A stretch of 22,499 bases of DNA from Lingula anatina (taxonomy: Eukaryota; Brachiopoda; Lingulata; Lingulida; Lingulidae): assembly GCF_001039355.2 (NCBI RefSeq), contig NW_019776111.1, positions 80,962-103,460 of the forward strand, in the 5' to 3' direction. Below the pieces are notes generated by a model, which had not been told where the DNA came from, did not search any database, and saw only the letters and a program-made list of their open reading frames with translations. Both the position numbers and the translations under genes were made by a program. Of this stretch, positions 1 through 8,473 are shown in pieces (position 1 is the first letter of the stretch; each line of letters starts with the position of its first letter).

Positions 1-526
1 TTAAGCATCATTTGTGCAAATTTCAGAAATACTGGACAAGATTTGTCAAAATTATTAACATTTAACTATTTTAATGCATGCAATTTGCCAGTGTTTTCAG
101 TGTAATTTTAAGTTTTTTTCAAAGATATCGTCAGAAGAAGATACTTTTCATAGACACAGTCATTTGATCAGCTTATCACAGATTTTTATTGTTGTTAAGC
201 ATCATTTATACAAATTTCAGAAACACTGGACAAGATTTGACAAAATTATTAACATTTAACTATTTTAAGTCCTTGGATTTTCCTGTCTTTTCAATGTAAA
301 TTTCAGTTTTCCCAAATATGTTGTCCTAAAAAACACTTATCATTAGATACAGTCAACTGATGATCTTATCACAGATTTTTATTGTTGTTAAGCATCATTT
401 GTGCAAATTTCAGAAATAGTGGACTAGATTTGGCAAAATTGTTAATGTTTAACTGTTTTAAGTCCTTGAATTTGCCAGTCTTTCCAATGTAATATTTTAG
501 TTATTTCAGTTATATTATTCTTTTTC

Positions 527-636
527 CAGAGTACCCTTACCATAAAGAAGCAGGCAATGAAAGACAGCTTCAAGAGCAGCACTATGTCTTATCCATGTGT
601 ACAATACATGACATGTGGCAAGATTTAGGACATTGT
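527..636. repeat. Exon-like spacer segment of the higher-order repeat, copy 1
   Basis: After TTTTTCCAG at about 524-532 the satellite gives way to about 105 bp of different composition. The same segment occurs at 1301-1410 with only scattered substitutions. Read on the + strand after the AG, it gives YPYHKEAGNERQLQEQ and continues through LSMCTIHDMWQDLG to a stop. The minus strand is also open for 88 codons (515-781). I do not recognise either translation. The polypyrimidine-AG border makes a captured exon possible, but a plain repeat spacer is equally likely. Confidence 0.6.
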
Positions 637-1300
637 CAAATATTGTGATAACAACAACCCATTCCAGAATCCCATTGTAAGGATTAATCTGCATCTGGCA
701 TTGATAGTAAGGAGAAGTCTTGTATGGGTATATATTGTTTTCCAGATAACAGTTATAGGTAATTTGCAACCTCCTACACAAACAACCTCAAATCATCACA
801 TTTGCTATTTAATTTTATAATCACATTGCAAAATTATTAACATTTATCTATTTTAAGCCATGTAATTTGCCAGTGTTTTTAGTGTAATTTTCAAAGATAT
901 TGTCAGAAGAAGACACTTTTCATTAGACACAGTCATTTGATCAGCTTATCACAGATTTTTATTGTTGTTAAGCATTATTTGTACAAAATTCAGAAACACT
1001 GGGCCAGATTTGACAAAATTATTAACGTTTAACTATTTTAAGGCATGGAATTTGCCAGTCTTTTCAATGTAAATTTCAGTTTTTCCAAACTTGTTGTCCC
1101 AAAAAAACACTTTTCAAAAGACAGAGTCAACTGATCAGCCTATCACAGATTTTCATTTTTGTTAAGCATCATTTGCACAAATTTTAGAAATATTTGACAA
1201 GATTTGACAAAATTATTAACGTTTAACTATTTTAAGTCCTTGAATTTGCCAGTCTTTTCAATGTAATTTTCAGTTTTTTCAGTTATATTGTTCTTTTTCC

Positions 1301-1410
1301 AGAGTACCCTTACCATGAAGAAGCAGGCAGTGAAAGACCACACCAAGAGCAGCACTATATCTTATCCATGTGTACAATACATGACATGTGGCAAGATTTA
1401 GGACAATTTT
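1301..1410. repeat. Exon-like spacer segment, copy 2
   Basis: This is the second copy of the segment at 527-636, offset by the 774-bp unit and again preceded by CTTTTTCCAG. The + frame stays open (YPYHEEAGSERPHQEQ, then LSMCTIHDMWQDLGQF). Compared with copy 1, the ~190 bp that follow there (about 637-825) are absent, and satellite monomer sequence resumes directly at about 1408. No function is assigned. Confidence 0.6.
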
Positions 1411-1485
1411 CAGAAACATTGGACAAGATTTGTTAAAATTATTAACATTTAACTATTTTTAGCCGTGAAAATTGCCAGTGTTTTC

Positions 1486-2234
1486 AGGTAAGAGAAACTT
1501 GAAAACAAACATTACCTTGGCATAACATAGTGGAGTGTGTTCTAGTGAGAACTGCATGTATACGCTATGTGTGTCTGTTGATGGATATGTAAGCTTGTGG
1601 ACATGTTTCATATTCTAGTCTTCTCCACTATTATACCGTGATTCTAGGCAGATCTTAGCAGAGTAGTTTCATCTTTTCATTTGTTCTGCCCTTAATATTA
1701 ATTTTTGGACAAGGTTATTTTCAATTATGATTTATTCTCATTATGTTTTATAAGCATAATATACATAAGATAAATAGGAATTTGTCCCAAATGGTTAAAA
1801 AAGAACTTAAAAGTTTGTAAATAGATAATGATAATAATACAAATACAATTTTAGTGGCCAGATAAAAAGTCAGGGACTGCATACTCACGTTTGATATAAG
1901 TAATTGATTTACATTTAATTTCTAATTAAAATATGTCTTATATGCTAGGCATTTTATTCCAGATATATTTACTGGACAGACTTGTATTAGTATATATATG
2001 CTCATGTCTTTCCTTTTTTTTTTGTTTATAAATTTTCAGTTGGCTAATGTAACCTAATTTAGTATGTGGTAGTGTCACAGGTTATTACCTGCACCACAGC
2101 CAAGCAGGTCTGGAGGTTGTAAAGTTGATCTTCTTCTAACAGAGACAAACAGTTCACTGCAGGCTCTGTAGTTTTTCTTGTTCCATTTATAGGAAATGAC
2201 GCAAAATCTAATACATATGTACATTAGATTTCAG
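1486..2234. other. Non-coding stretch, probable intron of the LRP-like locus
   Basis: This AT-rich sequence contains no open frame of note. The satellite ends in a donor-like CAG|GTAAGA at about 1483-1490. The only protein-like trace is the short YWTD remnant at 1963-1990, annotated separately. A polypyrimidine tract precedes the exon that starts at 2235. Confidence 0.5.
1963..1990 (+). pseudogene. Possible remnant of an LDL-receptor YWTD-repeat exon
   Basis: A good acceptor (ATTTTATTCCAG) ends at 1962. Reading from 1964 gives YIYWTDLY followed at once by TAG at 1988-1990. YWTD is the signature of the LDL-receptor class B beta-propeller repeat, and a clear YWTD exon lies 270 bp downstream in the same orientation. 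The match is only eight residues and could be chance, but location and acceptor favour a decayed neighbouring exon of the same gene. Confidence 0.35.
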
Positions 2235-2467
2235 GTATGCCAACCTTGATGTCAGCAACAGTTAATTGGTCATATCAGAAGTCAGAATAGCCCACATACT
2301 GGTATTTGCCATTGCTGTATTTGAAGACTGGATATATTGGACTGACTGGAACCATCTGAGTATTGAAAAAGCTGACAAGTACACAGGCACTAACCAGACA
2401 TCACTGGTCAACACAATCCACAGGCCCATGGACCTCAAGGTCATGCATCCTCTGCAACAGATACAAG
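2235..2467 (+). pseudogene. LRP2/megalin-like YWTD beta-propeller exon, with in-frame stop
   Basis: The exon follows the acceptor TTTCAG at 2234. Its frame reads YANLDVSNS, then TAA (2263-2265), then VISEVRIAH, FAIAVFEDWIYWTDWN, SIEKADKYTGTNQTSLVN, HRPMDLKVMHPLQQ. This is the last repeat of a YWTD propeller as in LRP1, LRP2 and LRP4, where 'HPFAI..FED.IYWTDW...SI.KA.K.TG' and a final 'HP.RQ' are typical. Such propellers take part in ligand release in endocytic receptors. The exon ends at a donor (AAG|GTACTG) in phase 1. Two defects are visible: the TAA replaces a residue inside the repeat, and HPFAI has become HILVFAI with two extra codons. Family identity is confident. Whether it is still expressed is doubtful. 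Confidence 0.8.
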
Positions 2468-2657
2468 GTACTGAAAAAATTATTTAGTTTACATTATTTT
2501 TTGCCGTGAAATGACTATTTTAGTCATATTTAAAAGTGAAAATATTCAGTTTTGGATAAAATGTATTCATTTTGTGATTCAGAATTTTGGTTTTACTTCT
2601 TCGATGAATTATTTCCCTTTCTGAGTTGAAACATTCCCAGTAAATGTGTTATTTCAG

Positions 2658-2800
2658 AAACAGCTGCCACTGTGGTCCCCATTATACTTGTGGTCATCTT
2701 ATTAGAGGTCATAAAAGTTGTGTTCCTATTTCTGCAAAGAAGAGGATCAGATTTCTCTTTCTCTGTCCCTCTCTCTCTGGCCACATTCACATCTAGTTGA
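2658..2800 (+). pseudogene. Transmembrane exon of the LRP-like receptor
   Basis: The acceptor TTATTTCAG ends at 2657. Joined to the phase-1 end of the preceding exon, the split codon becomes GAA and the frame reads ETAATVVPIILVVILL, EVIKVVFLFLQRRG. This is a hydrophobic span followed by a basic stop-transfer QRR, as expected just before the tail of an LDL-receptor relative. A Glu and a Lys lie in the middle of the span, which is unusual for a working membrane helix. No convincing donor follows RRG: the sequence is GAGGATCAG and the frame runs on to TGA at 2798. In LRP proteins an EGF-like module normally separates the last propeller from the membrane. Here the two exons are only 190 bp apart with no cysteine-rich exon between them. 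Confidence 0.65.
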
Positions 2801-3213
2801 GCCATGGCTCTACAAAGCCACGACGTAAATATGGCAGACGTACATGAAAGGAAAACCCCCTTATCTTTTAATAGTCTCCCCGCCTCTCACACGCCTCCCC
2901 ATGCGTCATCCCGTGGGGGTACAGTCATTAAATCTGGGCTTTTTCTCACTCTCACAATGAATTTTAAGGAAAATTTGTTAAGTCATCTTAGGTGATATCA
3001 AGTACATCTTAGAAAATAAGGTATTCGGTATCAAACAGATTTTTCTTAAGTTAAAGGCACATCAGGTATAATCTTTACAGCAAAATTTTAAAAATTCATT
3101 TCATATTTATTATAAGTCCGGATCTTAATCTTTTGGTAATGTATCAAACGATTCCCCTAGATATTGAAATAGTTGTTGCTATGATTTCAGTGTGAGCAAG
3201 GCCCTGCATTCCA

Positions 3214-3336
3214 GTGGCGGCAGCGAGTTCAGACTGGGGCACCTGCAGGAGCGATGGCTTTCTATTATATGGAGGAAATGACCTGGCAATCAGTATGCCA
3301 GACATTGTATATGACAGCTCTGTGGCACAGAATGGG
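3214..3336 (+). pseudogene. Cytoplasmic-tail exon 1 of the LRP2-like receptor
   Basis: One frame gives SDGFLLYGGNDLAISMPD, then IVYDSSVAQNG, ending at the donor GGG|GTATAT in phase 0. The 'G.G..(F/Y)..G.DL.I.M' pattern resembles the membrane-proximal tail of megalin as I remember it (GNGVTFRSGADLNMDIG). The true 5' border is uncertain. The nearest strong acceptor (ATTTCAG at 3190) would put TGA (3193-3195) in this frame, so a later AG such as CCAG at 3213 or TTCAG at 3230 would have to be used. Homology rests on a short motif. Confidence 0.5.
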
Positions 3337-3650
3337 GTATATAGTCACATATTGTATAGAAATGTGATCGGTAAAAGATTTGAGGGTTTTATTTGGATAC
3401 TCAGCTGAGACAAAAGACAAAAGATTCAGAACTTTGAAGTATTCAGTATTTTGCATATATAGTAGAAAGCATGTGTACAGGTTCATCTTCTTGTTTTATG
3501 GGGTTTTTTGTTTGTTTGTTTGTTTTGTTTTGTTTAGTTCTTTTGTCTTTTTTTCATGAATTGCCTGTGAAAACCTTTTATTTTATACTTCGTTATCTGG
3601 AAATTTTCTTTTTATTCATTGGTCTAAAGTGCTCATCTTTTTTCTCGTAG

Positions 3651-3917
3651 GATGTAATGGAACCAAAGTACAACAAAATGGAGAATTTGAAGACTACAAC
3701 AAAGCAACCAATTTCTCCAATGTATGACAATATAACAGGGTTTAGAACCTGCTAAACCCCCCTAAGAAAGGACATGACCAGCCCAACTCACTCCAATGGG
3801 GTAGCAGACAACCAGTCATCAGAGATCACAGTCCATATACCACATAAAGAACTCTGTCCTTCAGTAACAGAAAATGATTACCATACTGATGTCTTAGTCA
3901 CTGATATATATTTTTGA
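3651..3917 (+). pseudogene. Terminal cytoplasmic-tail exon of the LRP2-like receptor, with internal stop
   Basis: The acceptor TTTTTTCTCGTAG ends at 3650. The phase-0 frame, compatible with the preceding exon, reads DVMEPKYNKMENL, KQPISPMYDNITGFRTC and then TAA at 3753-3755. The same frame reopens directly after it for 53 codons to TGA at 3915: TPLRKDMTSPTHSNG, then a stretch ending in ENDYHTDVLVTDIYF. SPMYDN resembles a degenerate NPxY endocytosis motif. The closing E-N-D-Y-x-x-D-x-L-V-x-D resembles the end of the megalin tail. So the TAA looks premature, splitting a once continuous tail. In the +2 frame, NKATNFSN ends at the same place. It resembles the second megalin motif (TNFENPxY), so an indel near the CCAAT at 3717 is an alternative reading. 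Confidence 0.55.
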
Positions 3918-4190
3918 GACCAAATTTTTTTATTGAGCATAAAATTCTTGATGATCATTCCACAGATGTCAGGCAAAGCTCAGAAGGAAATATATCTTGC
4001 AGAAAGAGGAACAGACGTTGGTAGTTACGATGAAACTTTATTATGAAGTGATATTTCAAACCCATACAAAATATATGTTCTTGTTTGGGTGCAGCTCTGA
4101 TGAAGAATTGGATTCCCATTTTCTAAATAATTCCAGATAAAATGTTACTTACTAAATATTATTTAAAAGTTGGTCCTGTTTGAATATAGA
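3918..4190. other. 3' flank of the LRP-like locus, nothing recognised
   Basis: AT-rich sequence after the tail's final TGA. I see no clear AATAAA within the first 100 bp and no open frame. Confidence 0.4.
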
Positions 4191-4193
4191 GTG

Positions 4194-4436
4194 CAGTGGC
4201 AGAATAAGGGGTGGTGGTCAGGGGGTCCAGACCCCCCCCCCCCCCCACACACAATTTCTGAAAAAAAAAACACCAATGATCCACTCTTGAAATTAGAGTT
4301 TTGACTGGCTGAATTATACTTCTATTCCATACCAAATGGCACCGTTTGCCCTCTGAAATACCAACATTTTCAGGGCCCTCCAACAGGGGGGTGGGGGTGG
4401 GGGCGGCTTTGCATCCACGGAACCCCCCTTCAAATT
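4194..4436. repeat. G/C-run dispersed repeat beginning CAGTGGCAGAATAAGG
   Basis: A left end CAGTGGCAGAATAAGGGG leads into GGGGGTCCAGA and a run of 15 C (4232-4246). After 130 bp of ordinary sequence, a G-rich block (4386-4407) and GCATCCACGGAACCCCCC follow. Similar arrangements (CAGTGGCGGATC.., G runs facing C runs) are widespread in marine invertebrate genomes and are usually treated as hAT-like non-autonomous elements. I see no matching right terminus or target duplication, so borders are approximate. The 169-codon minus-strand open frame across it (4159-4668) is not considered a gene. Confidence 0.45.
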
Positions 4437-6323
4437 CATATTCAAAATTATTCAAATTATTATGAACATGCATCTTGAAATAATAATAATAATTTAAAAA
4501 TCTACAATTTAGTAGAATATTGTGGAAATTGTGCGAACTGACCTTATTTGGGGAATAATTGTTTATTAGTCGATTTGATCTGTATTTGATGAATTGCATG
4601 TCAGTGTCTTCGCTGCTGTCCTGCCCAATGACGACATCACATATGAAAATGTAATTGAAATAATACACGGTAAAATATTATGGAAATTCCATATTTTGTT
4701 GAAACATGAAAGCTGATCTATTTTAAGGGATTAATACAAGTCGTCATTAAAATGTCAGATGCCTTTTGATCCTTGCTAAAAATTCCTTTAAATCAGAAAC
4801 CGCCATCAAATCATTTTCGTGATTACGTATTTGGATGTTTACCGATTGATATAGAGGCAGTCATTTGAGGTCAATTATTCTAGTGAGTTGACCCCCTTAG
4901 CCAACTAGCTCTATGTTGGATCACCAAGTACACAGCTGTGGGTAGACTTCGGCCATTTTTTCATGTTTCGGGTGATACTTGACCAATGGTTACTTTCTAC
5001 CAGGGCAACAGATTGATTTTTCACAGATATTCACAGATAGGTCTCTAGATAAATAGACAGTCATTTTGGTCTGATGTCAATTCAGCAAAAAATGTCCACA
5101 ATAATAACTGAGACCCTGGTAGAGGGTAACCAAGGGAGAGCCACCGCAACCAAAGTCCTCAATTCTATGAAGTCCACCCATCCAAAATACCCAGGCTACA
5201 TTGTGTTGTTCGTTATTTGTAAATCCAACCCCGGAAATTTTTCTTATCGGCCCAGGTTAATGCACCAACCCCTTGGAAATGTATCAACTTCAACTGGAAA
5301 TGCTAGAATGAGGAGTGCTAAGCGCGTTCGGATCTTGTGGCGCGCCTTGGGCCTTCATCAGCCTAGCTAGTTTTTCTCTGTAGTGTCGTGATATCGTTAT
5401 AGTTTATTTGCAGCAAAAAGACAGGATATGTTATGCAATCTTTTCAAGGCATTTGGTATGACAACTTGAGGAAGCAACTTAAAACATTGAGCGTAACACA
5501 CCGTCACGACACTCAACAAGGCAGCATTGATTTCCTGCGTGAAGTGTGAAACTGTTAATTAGATCCTGCGAAAAGATTCATCAGCATGTAATAATTTAAT
5601 TTAGTGTCATCTGAAGTGTGTTTTTCAAATCTGATACCTACTAGCTTCACCACAGACATATTTTGTGTTTTAGCAATGCACGATTGGAAGTATATACAAT
5701 GTATGGCTAATTCTCAATGCACTCTTCAAGTGCCTCTCACAAATGCACTTCCCGGTGAACTGATATTGAAAGTTTTACGAGAAATAAGCAAAGTGATAGC
5801 TATGTCATTAAACTATTTACGATAGTCATTTCCTTGCCATTCTGTTAACGTTTAAATCCAAAAATTCTACGCATCTGCTCTAACACAATTATTCTCAAAA
5901 TTGTCAGAGATGTTGCTTCTATGCTCTTTTTAATTTGCTACTTATTCAGCTTCATTATCACAAACATATAACACCGTCATTTTGGCCATTATTTCATTCA
6001 GTTTAAAATTCTGATATATTTTCACGCAGAACATTACACCTGTGATAGGCCTATACCGACCCCAACTACATACATGTATTTATTATAATAGATCAGCTTG
6101 GGAAAACGCAGAGTAACAAGCATAATACTTTTGTCTTCTATAGGTGATTTAGAAATCAAATTCACGCAATTTTAAGTCAGTGTCCACTATTTGCGTTAAG
6201 AGGAACGCAGTTCTAGGCGGATCAAAGGTGTTTAAAAGTCCTGTCATGCATTAATGTTAAAATCCCGTAGATCGCCAATCCGTATCTCATTTCAATCTTC
6301 AAATACTGTCATGGAAATGAATG
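4437..6323. other. Intergenic stretch, no supported gene
   Basis: Composition is mixed and AT-rich. The longest + frame (5074-5370, 98 codons) has no recognisable domain, no splice context and no repeat, and is probably chance. A short (AAT)n tract lies at 4480-4493. TGTCGTGA at 5384 and TCACGACA at 5505 form a weak inverted pair. No RNA gene was recognised. Confidence 0.45.
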
Positions 6324-6329
6324 TTTATT
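6324..6329 (-). promoter_or_regulatory. AATAAA polyadenylation signal
   Basis: AATAAA on the minus strand lies 17 nt past the TAA at 6346-6348 that closes exon 3 of the SMB-domain gene. Its position supports 6346 as the real end of that gene, although such a short 3' UTR is unusual. Confidence 0.5.
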
Positions 6330-6345
6330 ATGACAATATTACATT

Positions 6346-6918
6346 TTAAATGTAGGTAATAATAATTGCCATCAAAAACTGCCATAACATTACATTGTCT
6401 CGGGCCCGAGAGAGAGAAGATATGGCATGATCGGGATTCTCTCTTCTAGATGGGGTCTCCTCAAAGGAACTGCGGTCTCTCACGACACTGACGTCAAAAT
6501 CGATTCCTACGTAAGGAATCTGCCGGTAAGATTCCTTTATGAGAGCCTCAACTTGATCCAGAAAGTCCTCGAACAATTGGCTAGCATCACGCAAACGGCG
6601 GACGCTCTGCTTCAGCGTGATTGGTAGAATAACGATCATGTCATCTCTCTCACCAAGTGGTAGAGAGCACCACCTATCATGAAATCCTCTCTCTATTTCG
6701 GTCTCCCACGCCCCACTTGGTGAAAAGTCAGCTAAATCTCCCCCTTCGAAAATCGTGGAGTCAATGTAACAGAGTGGCGTTAGTACACATGGATTTTTAA
6801 CGGGTTGTTTGGGACTGAGTTTTAAAGTCAAGTTGAACGTCAAGTTTATGATGAAATCAAGGGGCAGAGAGCACCACCTTTCATCTTCTTGGCATTCTTT
6901 GGTCTGCTTACAGGCATC
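6346..6918 (-). CDS. Exon 3 (probably terminal) of the SMB-domain receptor-like gene
   Basis: The acceptor TTTTTTACAG borders GAT at 6918, giving a phase-0 start that matches the end of exon 2. The 190 codons begin DACKQTKECQEDERWCSLPL and contain cysteine pairs, N-glycosylation sites (NLT twice) and a later stretch (DDMIVILPITLKQSV, then LFEDFLDQVEALIKES) that looks like a strand followed by a helix, as in extracellular SEA/GAIN-like modules. RWCSLPL occurs twice, 68 codons apart. The frame ends in a hydrophobic LWQFLMAIIITYI and TAA, with AATAAA just beyond. The ending could be a membrane anchor without a tail. Alternatively a donor at 6393/6392 (ACAAT|GTAATG) could lead to further exons. 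I see no seven-helix domain downstream. Confidence 0.7.
   Translation of the reverse strand, partial: DACKQTKECQEDERWCSLPLDFIINLTFNLTLKLSPKQPVKNPCVLTPLCYIDSTIFEGGDLADFSPSGAWETEIERGFHDRWCSLPLGERDDMIVILPITLKQSVRRLRDASQLFEDFLDQVEALIKESYRQIPYVGIDFDVSVVRDRSSFEETPSRRENPDHAISSLSRARDNVMLWQFLMAIIITYI
6659..6884 (-). repeat. In-frame duplicated motif RWCSLPL inside exon 3
   Basis: On the + strand GGTAGAGAGCACCACCTATC (from 6659) and GGCAGAGAGCACCACCTTTC (from 6863) are 204 bp apart with two mismatches. They encode RWCSLPL in both copies, in the same frame. This suggests an internal duplication that otherwise diverged, or conserved flanks of a repeated cysteine motif. Confidence 0.75.
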
Positions 6919-7348
6919 CTGTAAAAAATGTAAACCAAATGATATAGGAGCAAAATTGTTATGTGTCATTATTTTTCAAACCACGAAACGAAACTCTTGC
7001 TTAACAGGTTTCTGCCAAATGTCACACTCGGCAATTTAGTGTCTACGTAGGCCTACTAAAACATTGCAAACAGAATGCATTTTTACAAGTGAAAGGTCAA
7101 TTGGAAAGCGAAAATGTATTTCAATGAAAAATTCTCTGGACGTGATCTTGCAACCACTCTATCAAAACAAAGATCACATTTTTATATTTAATCTTTATTT
7201 CACATAAATGAGTAGAATTAAATTTTTCAGAAGATTCATTTGAACAATTTTTTGACAGTTTTAAAGTGTTTTTTTAGAATAGTTAAAAATGACAGCATTG
7301 TTTTAAAGATGGCCAAGAGATTTTAGCTTAGTAATTGTACGCGCTTAC
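6919..7348 (-). other. Intron 2 of the SMB-domain gene
   Basis: Bounded on the minus strand by CCAC|GTAAGC and TTTTTTACAG|GAT, and 430 bp long. No internal coding or repeat signal was noticed apart from a TAGGCCTA motif at about 7048. Confidence 0.7.
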
Positions 7349-7446
7349 GTGGTCCCAACTTTCTTGGCATCGTGCTTCTCTTTGATAATCTATCAAAGCG
7401 GAAAGGCCCTTAGGTTCGAATGCTTTGTTCTCTATCTCACCTGCCG
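7349..7446 (-). CDS. Exon 2 of the SMB-domain receptor-like gene
   Basis: This 98-bp exon is too short for a simple open-frame search. It lies between an acceptor (TTGACTTTTAG at 7447) and a strong donor (GACCAC|GTAAGC at 7348/7347). Taking the single base left over from exon 1, it reads A-GEIENKAFEPKGLSALID, YQREARCQESWDH and ends in phase 0, exactly what exon 3 needs. 98 = 2 + 96, so the phase sum works. 'F-x-P-K-G-L-S-A-L-I-D' resembles the 'F.PL.L.D' region that follows the cysteine module in Mth-like ectodomains as I remember them. The other two frames contain stops. Splice borders, phase and style together make this exon convincing. Confidence 0.75.
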
Positions 7447-8473
7447 CTAAAAGTCAATCAATAATTAGATACAAAAAAATTATAAAATATATAATTGAAT
7501 TAATAAAACAAATTAAAAAATAGGAAGTGCAGTACGGAAAAAAGTATTTAATTTGTATCATCTTTTTCAAGACCTGACGAAGCACCGATTATTCAATTTT
7601 TTCGAAGTATATCAACTGTGAACGTCTTTTTAATCTAGGTTCTTTCAAAGGAGATCGAAAAGTTTAAATGACATAAATTGGTCAGAATAACCCCTTTCCA
7701 CGTTTCTTTGACGTAAAATACTTGTATACAAAAGGCAAAAATTGACCCTTTTTGTGTGATTTACCACCTCTTTGCCGAGTCTGCCTTACCTTTTTTAGGT
7801 TTGAGATCTTTTACATTGAGATATTACATCAAACAAACTATGTACGGGTTTTTTTTATGTTACACCATCATTTCACAACAGGCATTTGGCTTAGTGTTTA
7901 GTTCTGCATTTTCTAAGGGAATAAGGAAATAGATCCAAACATAGCAATCTCCCTTTAATCAAAAGAAAACCTTGTTAATCTTATTTAGAATTACAACAAA
8001 GCTCTTTTCCAGTGCACCAGTTATCTTTATAAGTTGAAGAGGCTAACGGGCCCAAAAATTGTATTTCAACGTTTATATAAATACCTCTGAGGGTTATTGA
8101 ACCAGTATAGCTATATAATCTGACTTTTATCTAGTCATTTTATGATCGAATGCATTTTAATTGTGTATTTATTTAATTATTTTAAAGAAATTATAAAACA
8201 AGTTATATCATACAGTGGAAGATATTCAATATATTTTATCATTGTTCTCTGCACCATTCGAACATACATGTACTGTAGTTATAGCCAAATATACTTTTTG
8301 CGCAACGTGTAAACAATCGATTGCATTGTAATACAAATGATAAGGATTAAAAATGTATACACCACACAATTCAGGAAAGAATTAATATTGAATTGACGAA
8401 TAACGTATTTTGTAATGACTTACAACTTATAACTCACAGCTAACATGAAGATTTTGCGACTAAGAAGACTTAC
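7447..8473 (-). other. Intron 1 of the SMB-domain gene
   Basis: Bounded by AACG|GTAAGT (minus strand, 8474/8473) and TTGACTTTTAG|CGG (7447/7446), and 1027 bp long. It is AT-rich and nothing else was recognised inside it. Confidence 0.7.

Larger units (their letters stand above)
1..1485. repeat. Nested tandem repeat: ~193-bp monomers in a ~774-bp higher-order unit
   Basis: The phrase TTAAGCATCATTTG recurs at 1, 195, 388, 968 (TTAAGCATTATTTG) and 1162, giving monomer spacings of 193-194. Each monomer carries the same order of blocks: TTAAGCATCATTTG, CAGAAA..CTGGACAAGATTTG, AAAATTATTAACATTTAACT, a 'TTTGCCAGT' block, and ATCAGCTTATCACAGATTTT. Monomers 1, 2 and 3 differ from one another. Monomer 2 at 195 matches the one at 968 best, and monomer 3 at 388 matches the one at 1162, so a three-monomer unit plus spacer of about 774 bp has been duplicated. 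A third unit starts at about 1408 and stops near 1485. No protein-coding sense is evident in the monomers. Confidence 0.9.

Noticed and set aside
515-781. 88-codon minus-strand frame in the satellite spacer
   Set aside because: Lies in repeat sequence and includes the duplicated segment; no family recognised.
4159-4668. 169-codon minus-strand frame
   Set aside because: Crosses a dispersed repeat with C15 and G runs; no domain or splice signals.
5074-5370. 98-codon + frame
   Set aside because: No recognisable domain, repeat or splice context; length is within chance expectation for 22 kb.
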